From CBDBIK01 sp965206145 (lineage in GTDB: Bacteria > Pseudomonadota > Alphaproteobacteria > TMED109), in NCBI GenBank assembly GCA_965206145.1, contig CBDBIK010000002.1:186001-250000 (forward strand): a stretch of 64,000 nucleotides of DNA. The letters run 5' to 3'. Shown piece by piece: positions 41,390 to 50,516 of the stretch. Made by a program: the position numbers and the translations under genes. How positions within the stretch are numbered: the stretch's first letter is position 1; each line of letters opens with the position of its first letter. The notes below the pieces were generated by a model. It saw only the letters and a program-made list of their open reading frames with translations. It did not search any database and was not told where the DNA came from.

Positions 41390-42655
41390 TCAGGCGGGAC
41401 GATCGGCAAGATCGACTAGGGAGCGGAGGAGGACGTTCGCACCTGCGCTTACATCGTTGGGCAGGGCATCCTCCGCCTCATTGTGGCTGAGCCCGTCGAC
41501 GCAAGGGATGAAGACCATACCTGCAGGTGCCACTTGGGCAACATTCATTGCGTCGTGGCCCGCCCCGCTCACGATGTCCCGGTGGGGAAGGGAAAGCGCC
41601 TCGGCGGCATTGCGAACGGCATCCACCACCCCGGAATCAAACGAGACGGGTGCTACCTCGAGGATCTGGCGTGTCTCGCAGGTAAGCTTTTCCTGCCTTT
41701 CTGCCTTGCTGATTGCCTCGTGAAGTGCTGCATCCATCGCCGCCAAGGTCGTCTCGTCGGGGTGGCGCAGGTCAACGGTGAGGAAGACGCTGCCGGGAAT
41801 GACGTTGCGGGATCCGGGGCGGGCTTCCAGAACGCCACAAGTGGTACGTGCGTCCGGCGAGAAACGCTCACCGATGGCGCGCACGCTCGAAACAATCGAG
41901 GAGGCTCCCACGAGGGCGTCCTTTCGGACCGGCATCGGGGTGGTGCCGGCGTGCGATTCCATTCCCTCGATCTCAAGCTCATACCAGCGCTGAGCCTGAG
42001 CTCCGGTGACGATTCCGATGGTCTTGCCTTCGTTTTCAAGGAGTGGGCCCTGCTCGATGTGAATCTCGACCAAAGCGCCAAATGGGTTTGCCTCGTGCGA
42101 GCAGGGTTCGGGGCCCGCGTAGCCGATGCGACGGAGTTCGTCCCCGAAGCGGGCACCTTCTCGGTCTGTCACCGCCATCACTTGATCGATGCCGTGAATG
42201 CCGGCCCAAACTCCGGAACCCATCATCGCCGGGGCGAAACGGCAACCCTCTTCGTTGGTCCACATCACGAGCTCGAGCGGAGCATCCGTCTCGTAGTCGG
42301 CGTCGGCGAGCGTGCGCATGACTTCAAGGCCGGCAAGCACGCCGAGGGCGCCATCGAAGCGTCCGCCTGTTGGCTGGGTGTCGAGGTGGCTTCCAGTGGC
42401 CACAGGCGCACGCTCCGGATTTTTTCCGGGACGCCGCGCGAACATGTTTCCGGCTGCGTCAACCCGGATAGCCAAGCCGCATTCCTCGCACCATCTGCGG
42501 AGAAGATCGCGTGCCTCACGGTCCAGGTCAGTGAGGGTTTGGCGGTTTACTCCGCCCCTTGGGGTGGCACCGAGGCGGGCCATTTCGGCAAGACTCGCCC
42601 AGAGCCTTTCCCCATCGACCTTGAGTGGAGTGTTAGAGTTTTGGGAGTTCCCCAT
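41390..42655 (-). CDS. M20-family N-carbamoyl-amino acid / allantoate amidohydrolase
   Basis: 421-aa zinc-dependent amidase of the HyuC/AllC group, hydrolysing carbamoyl- or ureido-amides. Metal-site motifs: TGSHLDTQPTGGRFDGALGVLAG (His and Asp), MWTNEEGCRFAPAMMGSGVW (Glu pair), EIHIEQGPLLENEG, and VSGAGHDAMNVAQVAPAGM then CVDGLSHNEAED near the C-terminus. GMESHAGTTPMPVRKDAL is the dimerisation/substrate segment. ATG 42655 has GAGGGA upstream. It is divergent from the SDR-SDR-enolase genes; substrate not inferable. Confidence 0.87.
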   Translation of the reverse strand: MGNSQNSNTPLKVDGERLWASLAEMARLGATPRGGVNRQTLTDLDREARDLLRRWCEECGLAIRVDAAGNMFARRPGKNPERAPVATGSHLDTQPTGGRFDGALGVLAGLEVMRTLADADYETDAPLELVMWTNEEGCRFAPAMMGSGVWAGIHGIDQVMAVTDREGARFGDELRRIGYAGPEPCSHEANPFGALVEIHIEQGPLLENEGKTIGIVTGAQAQRWYELEIEGMESHAGTTPMPVRKDALVGASSIVSSVRAIGERFSPDARTTCGVLEARPGSRNVIPGSVFLTVDLRHPDETTLAAMDAALHEAISKAERQEKLTCETRQILEVAPVSFDSGVVDAVRNAAEALSLPHRDIVSGAGHDAMNVAQVAPAGMVFIPCVDGLSHNEAEDALPNDVSAGANVLLRSLVDLADRPA

Positions 42656-42730
42656 GTGTCCCTCGTGTCTTTGTTCTGGCCGGAGAATACTTGTCTTGTT
42701 GCCCGAGCGTGTCCTCTCTTTGCTTTTTAG

Positions 42731-42773
42731 CGGCATGCGGAAACGCTAACGGCATACGCCAATGCCAACGCTA
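42731..42773. repeat. Imperfect direct repeat in the divergent promoter region
   Basis: CGGCATGCGG..AACGCTA (42731-42748) recurs as CGGCATACGCC..AACGCTA (42750-42773) between the amidohydrolase and SDR genes. It ends 28 bp before the SDR start codon and may bind a regulator controlling one or both directions. Confidence 0.35.
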
Positions 42774-42800
42774 TGCTGGACTCGTCACGGGAGGGAAACC

Positions 42801-43568
42801 ATGCACGAAGATCTTAAAGGCAAATCCGTTGTCATCACGGGCGCGAGCACTGGCATTGGTGCTGCTGCTGCACGCGGGTTTGGCGCAGTGGGCGCAAAAG
42901 TGCTCGTTCATTGCAACCAGTCGAAAAGAGAGGCTGACGCCGTTGCGGCTGACGTGAAGGCGGCAGGGGGCGAAGGGCTCGTTGTCGCAGCCGACGTGTG
43001 CGAACCGGGTTCCCTTGACCGCATTGTCTCCGAGGCGGTGGATGCGTTCGGGCGTCTCGACGTAATGGTGAATAATGCGGGTGGCATGGTCTTTCGTTCC
43101 CCCCTTGCCGAGATGGACGATGTCTACTACGACAAGGTCATGGACCTGAACTGCCGTTCGGTCCTGGCGGGTACCCGCGCCGCCGCCGCGCAATTTCGTG
43201 CCCAAGGCGGCAACGGTTGCATCATCAACACGACATCAATCGCGGCCCGTTTCGGCGGAGCAGGGGGAGCGGCACTCTACGCTGCATCGAAAGGCTGGGT
43301 CAGTACCTTCACACGCGGCTCGGCCCGTGAACTCGTGAGCGAGGGGATTCGGGTTAACGCCGTTGCGCCCGGAGTGATTGACACCCCGTTCCATGAGCGT
43401 TGGACAAACGAGCAGCAGATGGCAGCCATGCGCGCCCTCATCCCGATGGGGCGGACCGGCACCTCGGAGGAATGCACCGGGGCCTTCCTCTACCTTGCTT
43501 CCAATTCGATGAGTGGTTTCGTCACCGGGCAGGTGCTCGAGGTGAACGGCGGGCAACTCATGCCATGA
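42801..43568 (+). CDS. SDR family oxidoreductase (classical)
   Basis: 255-aa classical short-chain dehydrogenase. Cofactor motif VVITGASTGIGAAAARGFGAVGA, NNAG motif VMVNNAGGMVF, catalytic Ser in NTTSIAARFGG, YxxxK in ALYAASKGWV, and VNAVAPGVIDTPFHERW. Basic residue position after strand 2 (HCNQSKREADAV) suggests NADP(H) or NAD(H) ambiguity. ATG 42801 has GGAGGG 5 nt upstream; an earlier frame start at 42762 lacks one. First of three co-directional genes. Confidence 0.9.
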   Translation: MHEDLKGKSVVITGASTGIGAAAARGFGAVGAKVLVHCNQSKREADAVAADVKAAGGEGLVVAADVCEPGSLDRIVSEAVDAFGRLDVMVNNAGGMVFRSPLAEMDDVYYDKVMDLNCRSVLAGTRAAAAQFRAQGGNGCIINTTSIAARFGGAGGAALYAASKGWVSTFTRGSARELVSEGIRVNAVAPGVIDTPFHERWTNEQQMAAMRALIPMGRTGTSEECTGAFLYLASNSMSGFVTGQVLEVNGGQLMP

Positions 43569-43593
43569 GCGACAACGCCAAAGGAGAAACGAA

Positions 43594-44343
43594 ATGAACG
43601 ACATTGACCTCAAAGGCCGCGTGGCCATCGTAACGGGAGCCGCCAGCGGCATTGGTCGCGCCACGGCGCAACGTCTGGTCGGATCAGGTGCCCGCGTTGC
43701 GTTGTGGGACCGTGATTCGGACGGCATTGGGTCTCTCGCCAGCGAACTTGGCAAGGAAGCGGCCATGGCGAGCGAAGTCAGTGTCACGGACGAAGACGCC
43801 ATGAAAAAGGCGACCGATGCGGCGCGGAAGAACTTCGGACAGATCGACATTCTTGTGAACAGCGCAGGGATCGCCGGCGATGTGGCCAGCGTGCTTGACG
43901 TAGACGTGGACGAATGGCGCCGCGTGATTGACATCAATCTCACCGGTACCTTCCTCGCCTGTCGTGCCGTCCTGCCGCACATGTTGGAAAGGAATTATGG
44001 CCGGATCATCAACATTGCGTCCGTGGCAGGCAAGGAGGGCAACCCCAATGCTGCCCACTACAGCTCGTCCAAGGCGGGCGTCATTGCCTTTACCCGCTCT
44101 CTCGGGAAAGAGCATGCCACGACCGGCGTGATCGTAAACTGCGTCACTCCGGCGGTGATTCAGACTCCGATGCTCGGACAGGTTACCGAAGAGCACACCA
44201 AGTACATGATCGCGCGCATTCCCCTGGGACGCATGGGCAAACCCGAGGAAGCAGCGGCGCTCATCGCCTGGCTATCCTCCGAGGACTGCTCCTTTTCTAC
44301 CGCCGCCGCTTTCGATCTTTCCGGTGGCCGGACGACCTACTGA
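43594..44343 (+). CDS. SDR family oxidoreductase (FabG-like)
   Basis: 249-aa classical SDR. TGAASGIGRATAQRLVGSGA at the N-terminus, LWDRD after strand 2 (Asp suggests NAD(H) preference), NSAGIAGD, catalytic NIASVAGKEGNPNAAHYSSSKAGVIAF with Ser and YxxxK, and NCVTPAVIQTPML. GGAGAAACG precedes the ATG. Probably oxidises or reduces a hydroxy-acid or sugar-acid intermediate with the neighbouring enolase-superfamily protein. Confidence 0.9.
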   Translation: MNDIDLKGRVAIVTGAASGIGRATAQRLVGSGARVALWDRDSDGIGSLASELGKEAAMASEVSVTDEDAMKKATDAARKNFGQIDILVNSAGIAGDVASVLDVDVDEWRRVIDINLTGTFLACRAVLPHMLERNYGRIINIASVAGKEGNPNAAHYSSSKAGVIAFTRSLGKEHATTGVIVNCVTPAVIQTPMLGQVTEEHTKYMIARIPLGRMGKPEEAAALIAWLSSEDCSFSTAAAFDLSGGRTTY

Positions 44344-44350
44344 GGCTTCC

Positions 44351-45442
44351 ATGAGTAGTTTGACAATCAGGAGCATCACTACGCGAGAGGTGTTGGTGCC
44401 ATTCAACCGACCTCTCACGACGAAGATTGGCGGCTTCTCCGAGGCACCCTTTCTCCTCATTGATATCCACACGGAAGAAGGCGTTACCGGCCACAGCTAT
44501 CTCTTTGGTTACCGTCCGAATGGCGCGAAATTGTTCGCGGTCGTCCTCAAGGAAATCGAAGCCATGGTGCGTGGCCGCGCTCTCGCCCCGGCGTCCCTTT
44601 ACGACGAGCTCATCAAGGGTCTCACCCTCTACGGTCCGCAGGGAATCGCCTTCATGGCGATCTCCGGCTTTGACATGGCCGCTTGGGATGCTTGTGCGCG
44701 GGTGGCGAAACTTCCCCTCGTCCGTCTCCTCGGCGGAACCCCTGGACCTGTGCGCGCCTACAACAGCAACGGGCTCGGGGTGCTGCTGACTCCAAAGGAG
44801 GCAGCAAAAGAAGCTCAGGATTTCCTCGAAGGCGGGTTCGGCGCGATGAAGATCCGCTTGGGTCGTGACGAGGTGACCGACGATGAGGCTGCCATTGTCG
44901 CAGTGCGCAAGGCAATTTCCGACGACGTCCTTCTAATGTCGGATTTCAATCAAGGACTTTCCCGCCGCGAGGCTATGCGGCGTCTCCCCATGCTTGATTC
45001 TCTGGGCTTGACGTGGTTTGAGGAACCTGTCGCATATGAGGATCTCGACGGGTGTCGCGATCTCCGGGGAGTTGTCTCGACACCGATTCAAATCGGTGAA
45101 AACTTCTACGGACCCCCGGATATGAATGAGGCGATCCTCGCTGAAGCTATGGACTTCGTCATGCCCGATGCGATGCGCATCGGTGGCGTCACCGGCTGGA
45201 TGCGTGCTGCTGCCCTTGCTGCGGGAGCCAGGATTCCGTTTTCCTCGCACCTGTTCCCCGAGTTCTCGGCGCAGCTGCTTCGGGTGACCCCCGGGGCTCA
45301 CTGGCTTGAATACGTGGATTGGGCGAGCCCGTTCCTGGCCGAGCCTCTCGAAATTCGAGACGGCCATGCCATTGTGCCCGATGTGCCTGGCAGCGGAGTT
45401 TCCTGGAACGAGGAAGCGGTAGAAAAGCTGCTGGTCAGCTAG
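44351..45442 (+). CDS. Mandelate racemase-like enolase superfamily protein (K-x-R variant)
   Basis: 363-aa protein aligning with Pseudomonas mandelate racemase at a constant offset of three. Metal ligands D198, E224 and E250 and the D273-H300 dyad (MPDAMRIGG, PFSSHLF) and E320 are conserved, as is the first Lys of the KxK motif (K167). The second, the (S)-specific base, is arginine (R169 in AMKIRLG). So proton abstraction on one face is probably lost, pointing to a dehydratase or one-sided enzyme rather than a racemase. The ATG at 44351 lies 7 bp after the SDR stop; the gene's TAG is within a tandem GTCAGCTAG repeat. Confidence 0.88.
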   Translation: MSSLTIRSITTREVLVPFNRPLTTKIGGFSEAPFLLIDIHTEEGVTGHSYLFGYRPNGAKLFAVVLKEIEAMVRGRALAPASLYDELIKGLTLYGPQGIAFMAISGFDMAAWDACARVAKLPLVRLLGGTPGPVRAYNSNGLGVLLTPKEAAKEAQDFLEGGFGAMKIRLGRDEVTDDEAAIVAVRKAISDDVLLMSDFNQGLSRREAMRRLPMLDSLGLTWFEEPVAYEDLDGCRDLRGVVSTPIQIGENFYGPPDMNEAILAEAMDFVMPDAMRIGGVTGWMRAAALAAGARIPFSSHLFPEFSAQLLRVTPGAHWLEYVDWASPFLAEPLEIRDGHAIVPDVPGSGVSWNEEAVEKLLVS

Positions 45443-45451
45443 GTCAGCTAG
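45434..45451 (+). repeat. Tandem GTCAGCTAG duplication across a stop codon
   Basis: Two perfect copies of GTCAGCTAG span the end of the enolase-superfamily gene, so the in-frame TAG is duplicated. Probably a replication-slippage product. Confidence 0.7.
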
Positions 45452-45572
45452 GTCGCCCTTGTCTCTGGGAGTCCGCTCTCGGGACGGAAGAGGGGTCGAA
45501 GAATTCGATCGTTTGCGGGTCTTCGGGCGCTGTGGCACGATTCACTTCCTCGACGGAGCATGCGGAGGCGAG

Positions 45573-46706
45573 ATGTCGGCGTTCGAGGACGACGTGGCGC
45601 ACCGTACGGACCACTACTTCAAACTCACTCGTGAAATTGTCCGTAGCAACGGCGACATGCCGGTTACGTACGCAATTTTCATGAGGCGACCTGTGGTCTT
45701 TTGCCCGCGCATAGCACTTGAGTGGCTGGAAGAGGCGGCAAAACGGCGCGGTAGCAGTTTCGATATTGAGCTTCAGTACGAAGAAGGCGCCTGGGTGGGG
45801 GCGGGCGAACCGCTCATCTATCTGACGGGACCGCTGGCCACCCTCGTCGACCTAGAAACGATCTATCTCCAGAAAATCGGTCCTCCCTCAGTGGCTGCTT
45901 ACAACGCCTACAACATGTGCCGCGCACTTCCTCGTATCGGCTTTCTCGCAATGGATGCGCGCCACTGCGCGGGTGCCGAAATGCAGAGCCTGATGGCCTA
46001 CGGGGCCTCGGTCGGTTCTGCGCGGGCCAAGCGCGAAGTGGATGCGATCGGCTTCATTGGCACCGCCAACGATTCGACCGCCTCGTTGCTCGACACCGAA
46101 AAGGGGAAGGGGACGATGCCCCATGCCCTGCTGGGTTACGCAGGCTCCACTGTTCGTGCGGCCGAAATGTTTGTCGAGCGCTTTCCGGGCGAACCTCTCA
46201 CCGTGCTTGTGGACTACTTCGGATGCGAGATAAGTGACGCCCTGGCCGTTTGCAAACGCTTCCCGGAACTGGCGTCGTCGGGCCGCCTTGCGTTCCGCCT
46301 CGACACCCACGGCGGGCGCTTTATTGAGGGGCTAGATACGGCGAGTTCCTACGACGTCCTCGACCGTTATGCGCCCGAGGCAATCCGTACCTATCGCACC
46401 GAGGAGGAGCTCCGCTGGCTCGTGGGAACGGGCGTGAGCGCAGCTGCGATTTGGCATTTCCGCAAGGTCCTTGATGGCGCAGGTTGGAAGAAGGTTCGGA
46501 TCGTCGCGAGCTCGGGCTTCGGGCCGGCGAAGTGCCTCCTGATGGCGGTTGCCAATGCGCCGATCGATGTGATCGGGACCGGCTCTTACTTGCCAGAGGA
46601 ATGGTCCGAAACCTATGCGACAGCTGACATCATCGCTTACGGAGGACGCCCCCAAGTCAAGGTCGGTAGGGAATTCCTGCTACGCCAAGACAAAGGCAAG
46701 GCCTGA
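45573..46706 (+). CDS. pncB: Nicotinate phosphoribosyltransferase
   Basis: 377-aa enzyme of the Preiss-Handler NAD salvage route, making NaMN from nicotinate and PRPP. Seen: VAHRTDHYFKLTREIVRSNG at the N-terminus, MDARHCAGAEMQSLMAYGAS, FIGTANDSTA, TVLVDYFGCEISDALAVCKR, LDTHGGRFIEGLD, and the phosphate-binding VASSGFGPAKC with VIGTGSYLP. ATG 45573 has GGAGGCGAG just upstream; the frame is open to 45459, but those residues are not family-like. Followed by nadE 19 bp on. Confidence 0.85.
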   Translation: MSAFEDDVAHRTDHYFKLTREIVRSNGDMPVTYAIFMRRPVVFCPRIALEWLEEAAKRRGSSFDIELQYEEGAWVGAGEPLIYLTGPLATLVDLETIYLQKIGPPSVAAYNAYNMCRALPRIGFLAMDARHCAGAEMQSLMAYGASVGSARAKREVDAIGFIGTANDSTASLLDTEKGKGTMPHALLGYAGSTVRAAEMFVERFPGEPLTVLVDYFGCEISDALAVCKRFPELASSGRLAFRLDTHGGRFIEGLDTASSYDVLDRYAPEAIRTYRTEEELRWLVGTGVSAAAIWHFRKVLDGAGWKKVRIVASSGFGPAKCLLMAVANAPIDVIGTGSYLPEEWSETYATADIIAYGGRPQVKVGREFLLRQDKGKA

Positions 46707-46725
46707 AGCCCGTTTCGTGGATTCG

Positions 46726-48408
46726 ATGGTTCTCGCGTTGGCCCAGGTCGATCCGACATTGGGCAATTTTCCTGGCAATGTCGCTCTCGTGCTGGAGGCA
46801 CGCGCAGAGGCCGGGGCACAGGGTGCGGACATCGCCGTCTTTTCGGAGCTTGTGGTCACAGGCTATCCGCCTGAGGACCTGATCTCCCGCCCCGCCTTCA
46901 TAGGGGCGGCAGGGCAGGCCGTGGGAGAGATCGCCAGGGCGACTGCTGATGAAGGTCCGGCAATCATCGTGGGAGCACCTGTGACAGGCGAGGGTGGTGT
47001 CATTCACAATGCAGCCCTTCTGATCGCGGACGGTGAAGTGAAGGCGATCCGCCGTAAACAACACCTTCCCAACTACGGCGTGTTTGACGAGCAGAGAGTG
47101 TTTGCTCCCGGTCCACCGGCTGGTCCTGTCCGTTTCAGGGACGTGAACCTTGGGATCATGGTGTGCGAGGACATGTGGCATTCCGACGTGAGCGAGACGC
47201 TTGCAGAATCGGGAGCCGACCTGCTCATTGTCATCAACGGCTCGCCCTTCGATGCCCGCAAAGCCGATCAACGGCTCTCCCTTGCTGTGGCCCGTGTGAG
47301 TGAAACCTCACTTCCGCTTGTCTACGTGAACCAGATCGGTGGACAGGACGAATTGGCATTCGATGGAGCCTCTTTTGTCCTGAGCGGAGACGCTCGCCTC
47401 ACGGCGCAGGCTCCATCGTGGGAGGCGTCCGTTCTGTGTACCACTTGGCAACCGGCCAAGGAGGACGGGGCATGGGGGCCAATTCCTGCCAAGATTCACA
47501 AAGCTCCCGAAGGCGAGAAAGCGCTTTGGCAGGCGATGGTTACGGGCCTGCGTGGTTACGTGGAAAAGAACCGCTTCCCCGGCATCGTTCTGGGGCTTTC
47601 CGGCGGCATCGATTCGGCACTCTCAGCAGCGATTGCGGTGGATGCGATCGGCGGGGAGCGCGTCCGGGGTGTGCGAATGCCCTCGGCGATTTCCTCGCAG
47701 GGCAGCCTTGACGATGCGGAGGAAACTGCGCAACTCCTTAGCATCTGTCTTGAGACGGTGCCGATCTCGTCCGCGGTCGAAGCCCTGGGCGTGTTGTTAA
47801 AAGAACCATTTCAGGGCAGGGAAGCCGACGTTACCGAGGAAAATCTCCAGGCCCGCCTGCGCGGGACTGTTCTCATGGCCTTCTCCAACAAGTTTGGTGA
47901 GCTTCTTCTCACGACTGGAAACAAGAGCGAGATGTCGGTGGGTTACGCAACGATCTACGGCGATATGAACGGCGGGTTTTCGGTCTTGAAGGATGTCTAC
48001 AAAACCACCGCTTACCAGCTTGCTCGTTGGCGCAATGAGGACGCTAACGGCAAGGATTTCCTGGGGCCGGATGGCAAGGCGATTCCGGAAGCGAGCATCG
48101 AGAAGCCGCCGACGGCGGAGCTACGCCCCGGTCAAACCGACCAAGACTTGTTGCCCGATTATGAAATCCTTGATGCCGTGCTCGAACGTCTCGTCGAGAA
48201 AGAACAGTCAGTGGATGAAGTCGTGGCTTCAGGTGCTGATCGGGAAATTATCGAGCACGTTCGCACGCTTCTTTTCCGAGCTGAATATAAACGCAGGCAA
48301 GCCCCCCCGGGTGTGCGCCTTACCTCTCGTGCGTTCGGGCGCGACCGTCGTTATCCGATTACCAACGCATTCGCGTTGGAAAGCGGAAGCCTCCCGAAGA
48401 AGGCCTAG
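46726..48408 (+). CDS. nadE: Glutamine-dependent NAD synthetase
   Basis: 560-aa last enzyme of NAD synthesis. N-terminal nitrilase-type glutaminase domain with Glu in VFSELVVTGYPPEDL, Lys in RRKQHLPNYGVFDE and Cys in LGIMVCEDMWHSD (about residue 150); C-terminal synthetase with P-loop LGLSGGIDSALSAAIAVDA, LLTTGNKSEMSVGYATIYGDM and a C-terminal RRQAPPGVRLTSRAFGRDRRYPITN. The ATG at 46726 gives the conserved VLALAQVDPTLGNF start. Makes a NAD module with pncB. Confidence 0.95.
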   Translation: MVLALAQVDPTLGNFPGNVALVLEARAEAGAQGADIAVFSELVVTGYPPEDLISRPAFIGAAGQAVGEIARATADEGPAIIVGAPVTGEGGVIHNAALLIADGEVKAIRRKQHLPNYGVFDEQRVFAPGPPAGPVRFRDVNLGIMVCEDMWHSDVSETLAESGADLLIVINGSPFDARKADQRLSLAVARVSETSLPLVYVNQIGGQDELAFDGASFVLSGDARLTAQAPSWEASVLCTTWQPAKEDGAWGPIPAKIHKAPEGEKALWQAMVTGLRGYVEKNRFPGIVLGLSGGIDSALSAAIAVDAIGGERVRGVRMPSAISSQGSLDDAEETAQLLSICLETVPISSAVEALGVLLKEPFQGREADVTEENLQARLRGTVLMAFSNKFGELLLTTGNKSEMSVGYATIYGDMNGGFSVLKDVYKTTAYQLARWRNEDANGKDFLGPDGKAIPEASIEKPPTAELRPGQTDQDLLPDYEILDAVLERLVEKEQSVDEVVASGADREIIEHVRTLLFRAEYKRRQAPPGVRLTSRAFGRDRRYPITNAFALESGSLPKKA

Positions 48409-48414
48409 CCTAGT

Positions 48415-49743
48415 ATGGGACTCGTCCTCCATAACACGATCAACCGGCGAGTCGAACCGTTTGAGCCTCGGGACCCAGAGCACGTTCGGATCTACGTCTG
48501 CGGGCCGACTGTTTATGACGATGCACACATTGGAAACGCCCGCCCCGTAGTCGTTTTTGATCTTCTCGTCAGGCTTCTGCGCAAGCTCTACCCACGCGTG
48601 ACTTACGTCCGAAACGTCACTGATGTGGATGACAAAATCAATCAGCGTGCGAAAGAGAAAGGGCTGGACATCCGAGAGTTTACCAAGACGACGTTGCAGC
48701 GTTTCGGTGAAGACATGGCGAACCTCAACGCGCTGCCCCCCGACCTGGAACCGAGGGCAACGGAACACATTCCCGAGATGGTCGCGATGATCGGCGAGCT
48801 TCTCGATCGGGGACATGCCTACGAAGCGGAAGGGCATGTCCTTTTCGAAGTATCGACTATGTCAGGCTACGGTCGCCTCTCGGGCCACGACCGAGAAGAA
48901 CAGATCGCTGGTGCCCGCGTGGAGGTTGCCTCCTTCAAGCGGGACTCTGCGGATTTCGTGGTGTGGAAACCATCCGAGAAGGAGGAACCGGGATGGGACA
49001 GCCCGTGGGGCAGGGGACGTCCCGGATGGCACATCGAGTGTTCGGCGATGAGCCGTTGCTATCTCTCACCTGAATTCGACATCCATGGTGGAGGAGCGGA
49101 CCTGGTGTTTCCGCACCACGAGAACGAACTGGCTCAGTCGAGTGCAGCCAATCCCGAAAGCGGCTTCGCACGTTTCTGGGTGCACAACGGCTATCTGCTC
49201 ACCGAAGGTGAGAAGATGGCGAAATCGGCTGGAAACTTTCATACGGTTCGAGATCTTCTTGCCGATCATCCCGGCGAGTCGATTCGATTGACCCTGCTCT
49301 CGACACACTATCGCCAGCCCATCGACTTCACACTCGATTCTCTCATGCAATCTCGCCGCACGCTTGACCGCTGGCGAAGGTGCGCCGGTGGTGCTGAACC
49401 CATCGGAGAAGTACCCGTGGAACTTCTCGCAGCGCTTGAGGATGATCTCAACACTCCGAAGGCGATGGCGGTGCTCCATGCGTTTGCTGCGTCCGGGAAC
49501 GGACCGGCACTACTCGCAGGCGCAAGAGCAATGGGACTGCTCCAGGTTGCGGACGAGGAGTGGTTCCGTGCCCAAGACAGGGAGGGACCGGACCATGCCG
49601 AGATCCAAAGAAAGATCGATGCACGGACCCGAGCCCGCGAACGATGTGACTTTAGCGAGGCAGATCGGATCAGGGATGGCCTTCTGGCCGTCGGAATTAT
49701 TCTCGAGGACGGATCTGGCGGAACAACTTGGCGAAGAAGGTGA
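48415..49743 (+). CDS. cysS: Cysteinyl-tRNA synthetase
   Basis: 442-aa class I synthetase charging tRNA-Cys. YVCGPTVYDDAHIGNARPVV holds the zinc Cys and the HIGH-type motif (HIGN); zinc ligands recur at WHIECSAMS and FPHHENELAQ; KMAKSAGNF is the KMSKS motif. The C-terminal anticodon-binding DALR-like region is short. Starts 6 bp after nadE and overlaps the next gene's leader. The cognate tRNA-Cys gene is about 10 kb away. Confidence 0.95.
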   Translation: MGLVLHNTINRRVEPFEPRDPEHVRIYVCGPTVYDDAHIGNARPVVVFDLLVRLLRKLYPRVTYVRNVTDVDDKINQRAKEKGLDIREFTKTTLQRFGEDMANLNALPPDLEPRATEHIPEMVAMIGELLDRGHAYEAEGHVLFEVSTMSGYGRLSGHDREEQIAGARVEVASFKRDSADFVVWKPSEKEEPGWDSPWGRGRPGWHIECSAMSRCYLSPEFDIHGGGADLVFPHHENELAQSSAANPESGFARFWVHNGYLLTEGEKMAKSAGNFHTVRDLLADHPGESIRLTLLSTHYRQPIDFTLDSLMQSRRTLDRWRRCAGGAEPIGEVPVELLAALEDDLNTPKAMAVLHAFAASGNGPALLAGARAMGLLQVADEEWFRAQDREGPDHAEIQRKIDARTRARERCDFSEADRIRDGLLAVGIILEDGSGGTTWRRR

Positions 49744-49754
49744 AGGGGAGAAGC

Positions 49755-50516
49755 GTGGCCCCACCTGCTGTGATTCTCGTTCGTCCTCAGCTCGCCGAGA
49801 ACGTTGGCACGGCCATCCGTGCCATGGCGAATTTCGGCCTTGAGGATCTTCGCTTGGTCTCACCGCGCTTTGCATGGCCTGATTCGAAAGCAGTCGCTGC
49901 GGCTTCTGGTGCACTCGAACGGGCGGACATCCGGGTCAGCACGTTCCAGGAAACTTTTGAAGCGGTGCTCGACCTTCAGGTGGTGCACGCATCCACCGCT
50001 CGGACCAGGGCACTACGGCGTCCAACGCTATCGCCTAAGGAGGCGGGAGAGGCACTTGCTTTCTCGGTCCGTAGGGGGGAGTCGACTGGAATTCTGTTCG
50101 GCCCTGAAAACGCAGGGCTCGCCAACGAAGAATTGAACGCAGCAGAAGCAGTGATCTCAATTCCAGCGGCGGCTTCGTTCCGCTCTCTCAACTTGGCGAT
50201 GGCGGTCCTGTTGACAGGCTATGAGTGGCACCTCGCTTACAACGGCGGAGCATCCTTTTCCGAGCCTTTACCGGCCGCCACGGCCGAGCGCGAGGATCTA
50301 GATTTCTTCCTCGCTCGTCTTCTAAATTTCTTGAAGAAGAAAGGTTTTTTCTACCCGTCTGAGAAAGCACCCCGGATGGAAAGAAGCGTCCGCGCGATTT
50401 TCACGCGAAACCGTCTCACTGATCAGGAGTTGAGGACGCTCCACGGAATCGTGAGCGCTCTGGTGTCCGATCGGAAAGAAAACAATGAATCCTCGGGCGG
50501 TACCATTGAACAATGA
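49755..50516 (+). CDS. trmJ: tRNA/rRNA methyltransferase, TrmJ type (SPOUT)
   Basis: 253-aa SPOUT-fold 2'-O-methyltransferase acting at Cm/Um32 of tRNA. Seen: ILVRPQLAENVGTAIRAMANFGLEDLRLVSPR, STARTRALRRPTLSPKE, LFGPENAGLANEEL and the knot segment ISIPAAASFRSLNLAMAVLLTGYE. The C-terminal TrmJ helix extension (RSVRAIFTRNRLTDQELRTLHGIVSAL) is present. GTG start at 49755 with a strong GGGGAGAAGC; a TTG at 49728 inside cysS is less likely. Confidence 0.93.
   Translation: MAPPAVILVRPQLAENVGTAIRAMANFGLEDLRLVSPRFAWPDSKAVAAASGALERADIRVSTFQETFEAVLDLQVVHASTARTRALRRPTLSPKEAGEALAFSVRRGESTGILFGPENAGLANEELNAAEAVISIPAAASFRSLNLAMAVLLTGYEWHLAYNGGASFSEPLPAATAEREDLDFFLARLLNFLKKKGFFYPSEKAPRMERSVRAIFTRNRLTDQELRTLHGIVSALVSDRKENNESSGGTIEQ

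Noticed and set aside
41483..42730. A 415-codon open frame on the plus strand under the amidohydrolase gene
   Set aside because: Exact antisense of a well-conserved M20 gene with His/Cys/Gly-rich translation and no family resemblance; it arises from high G+C codon use.
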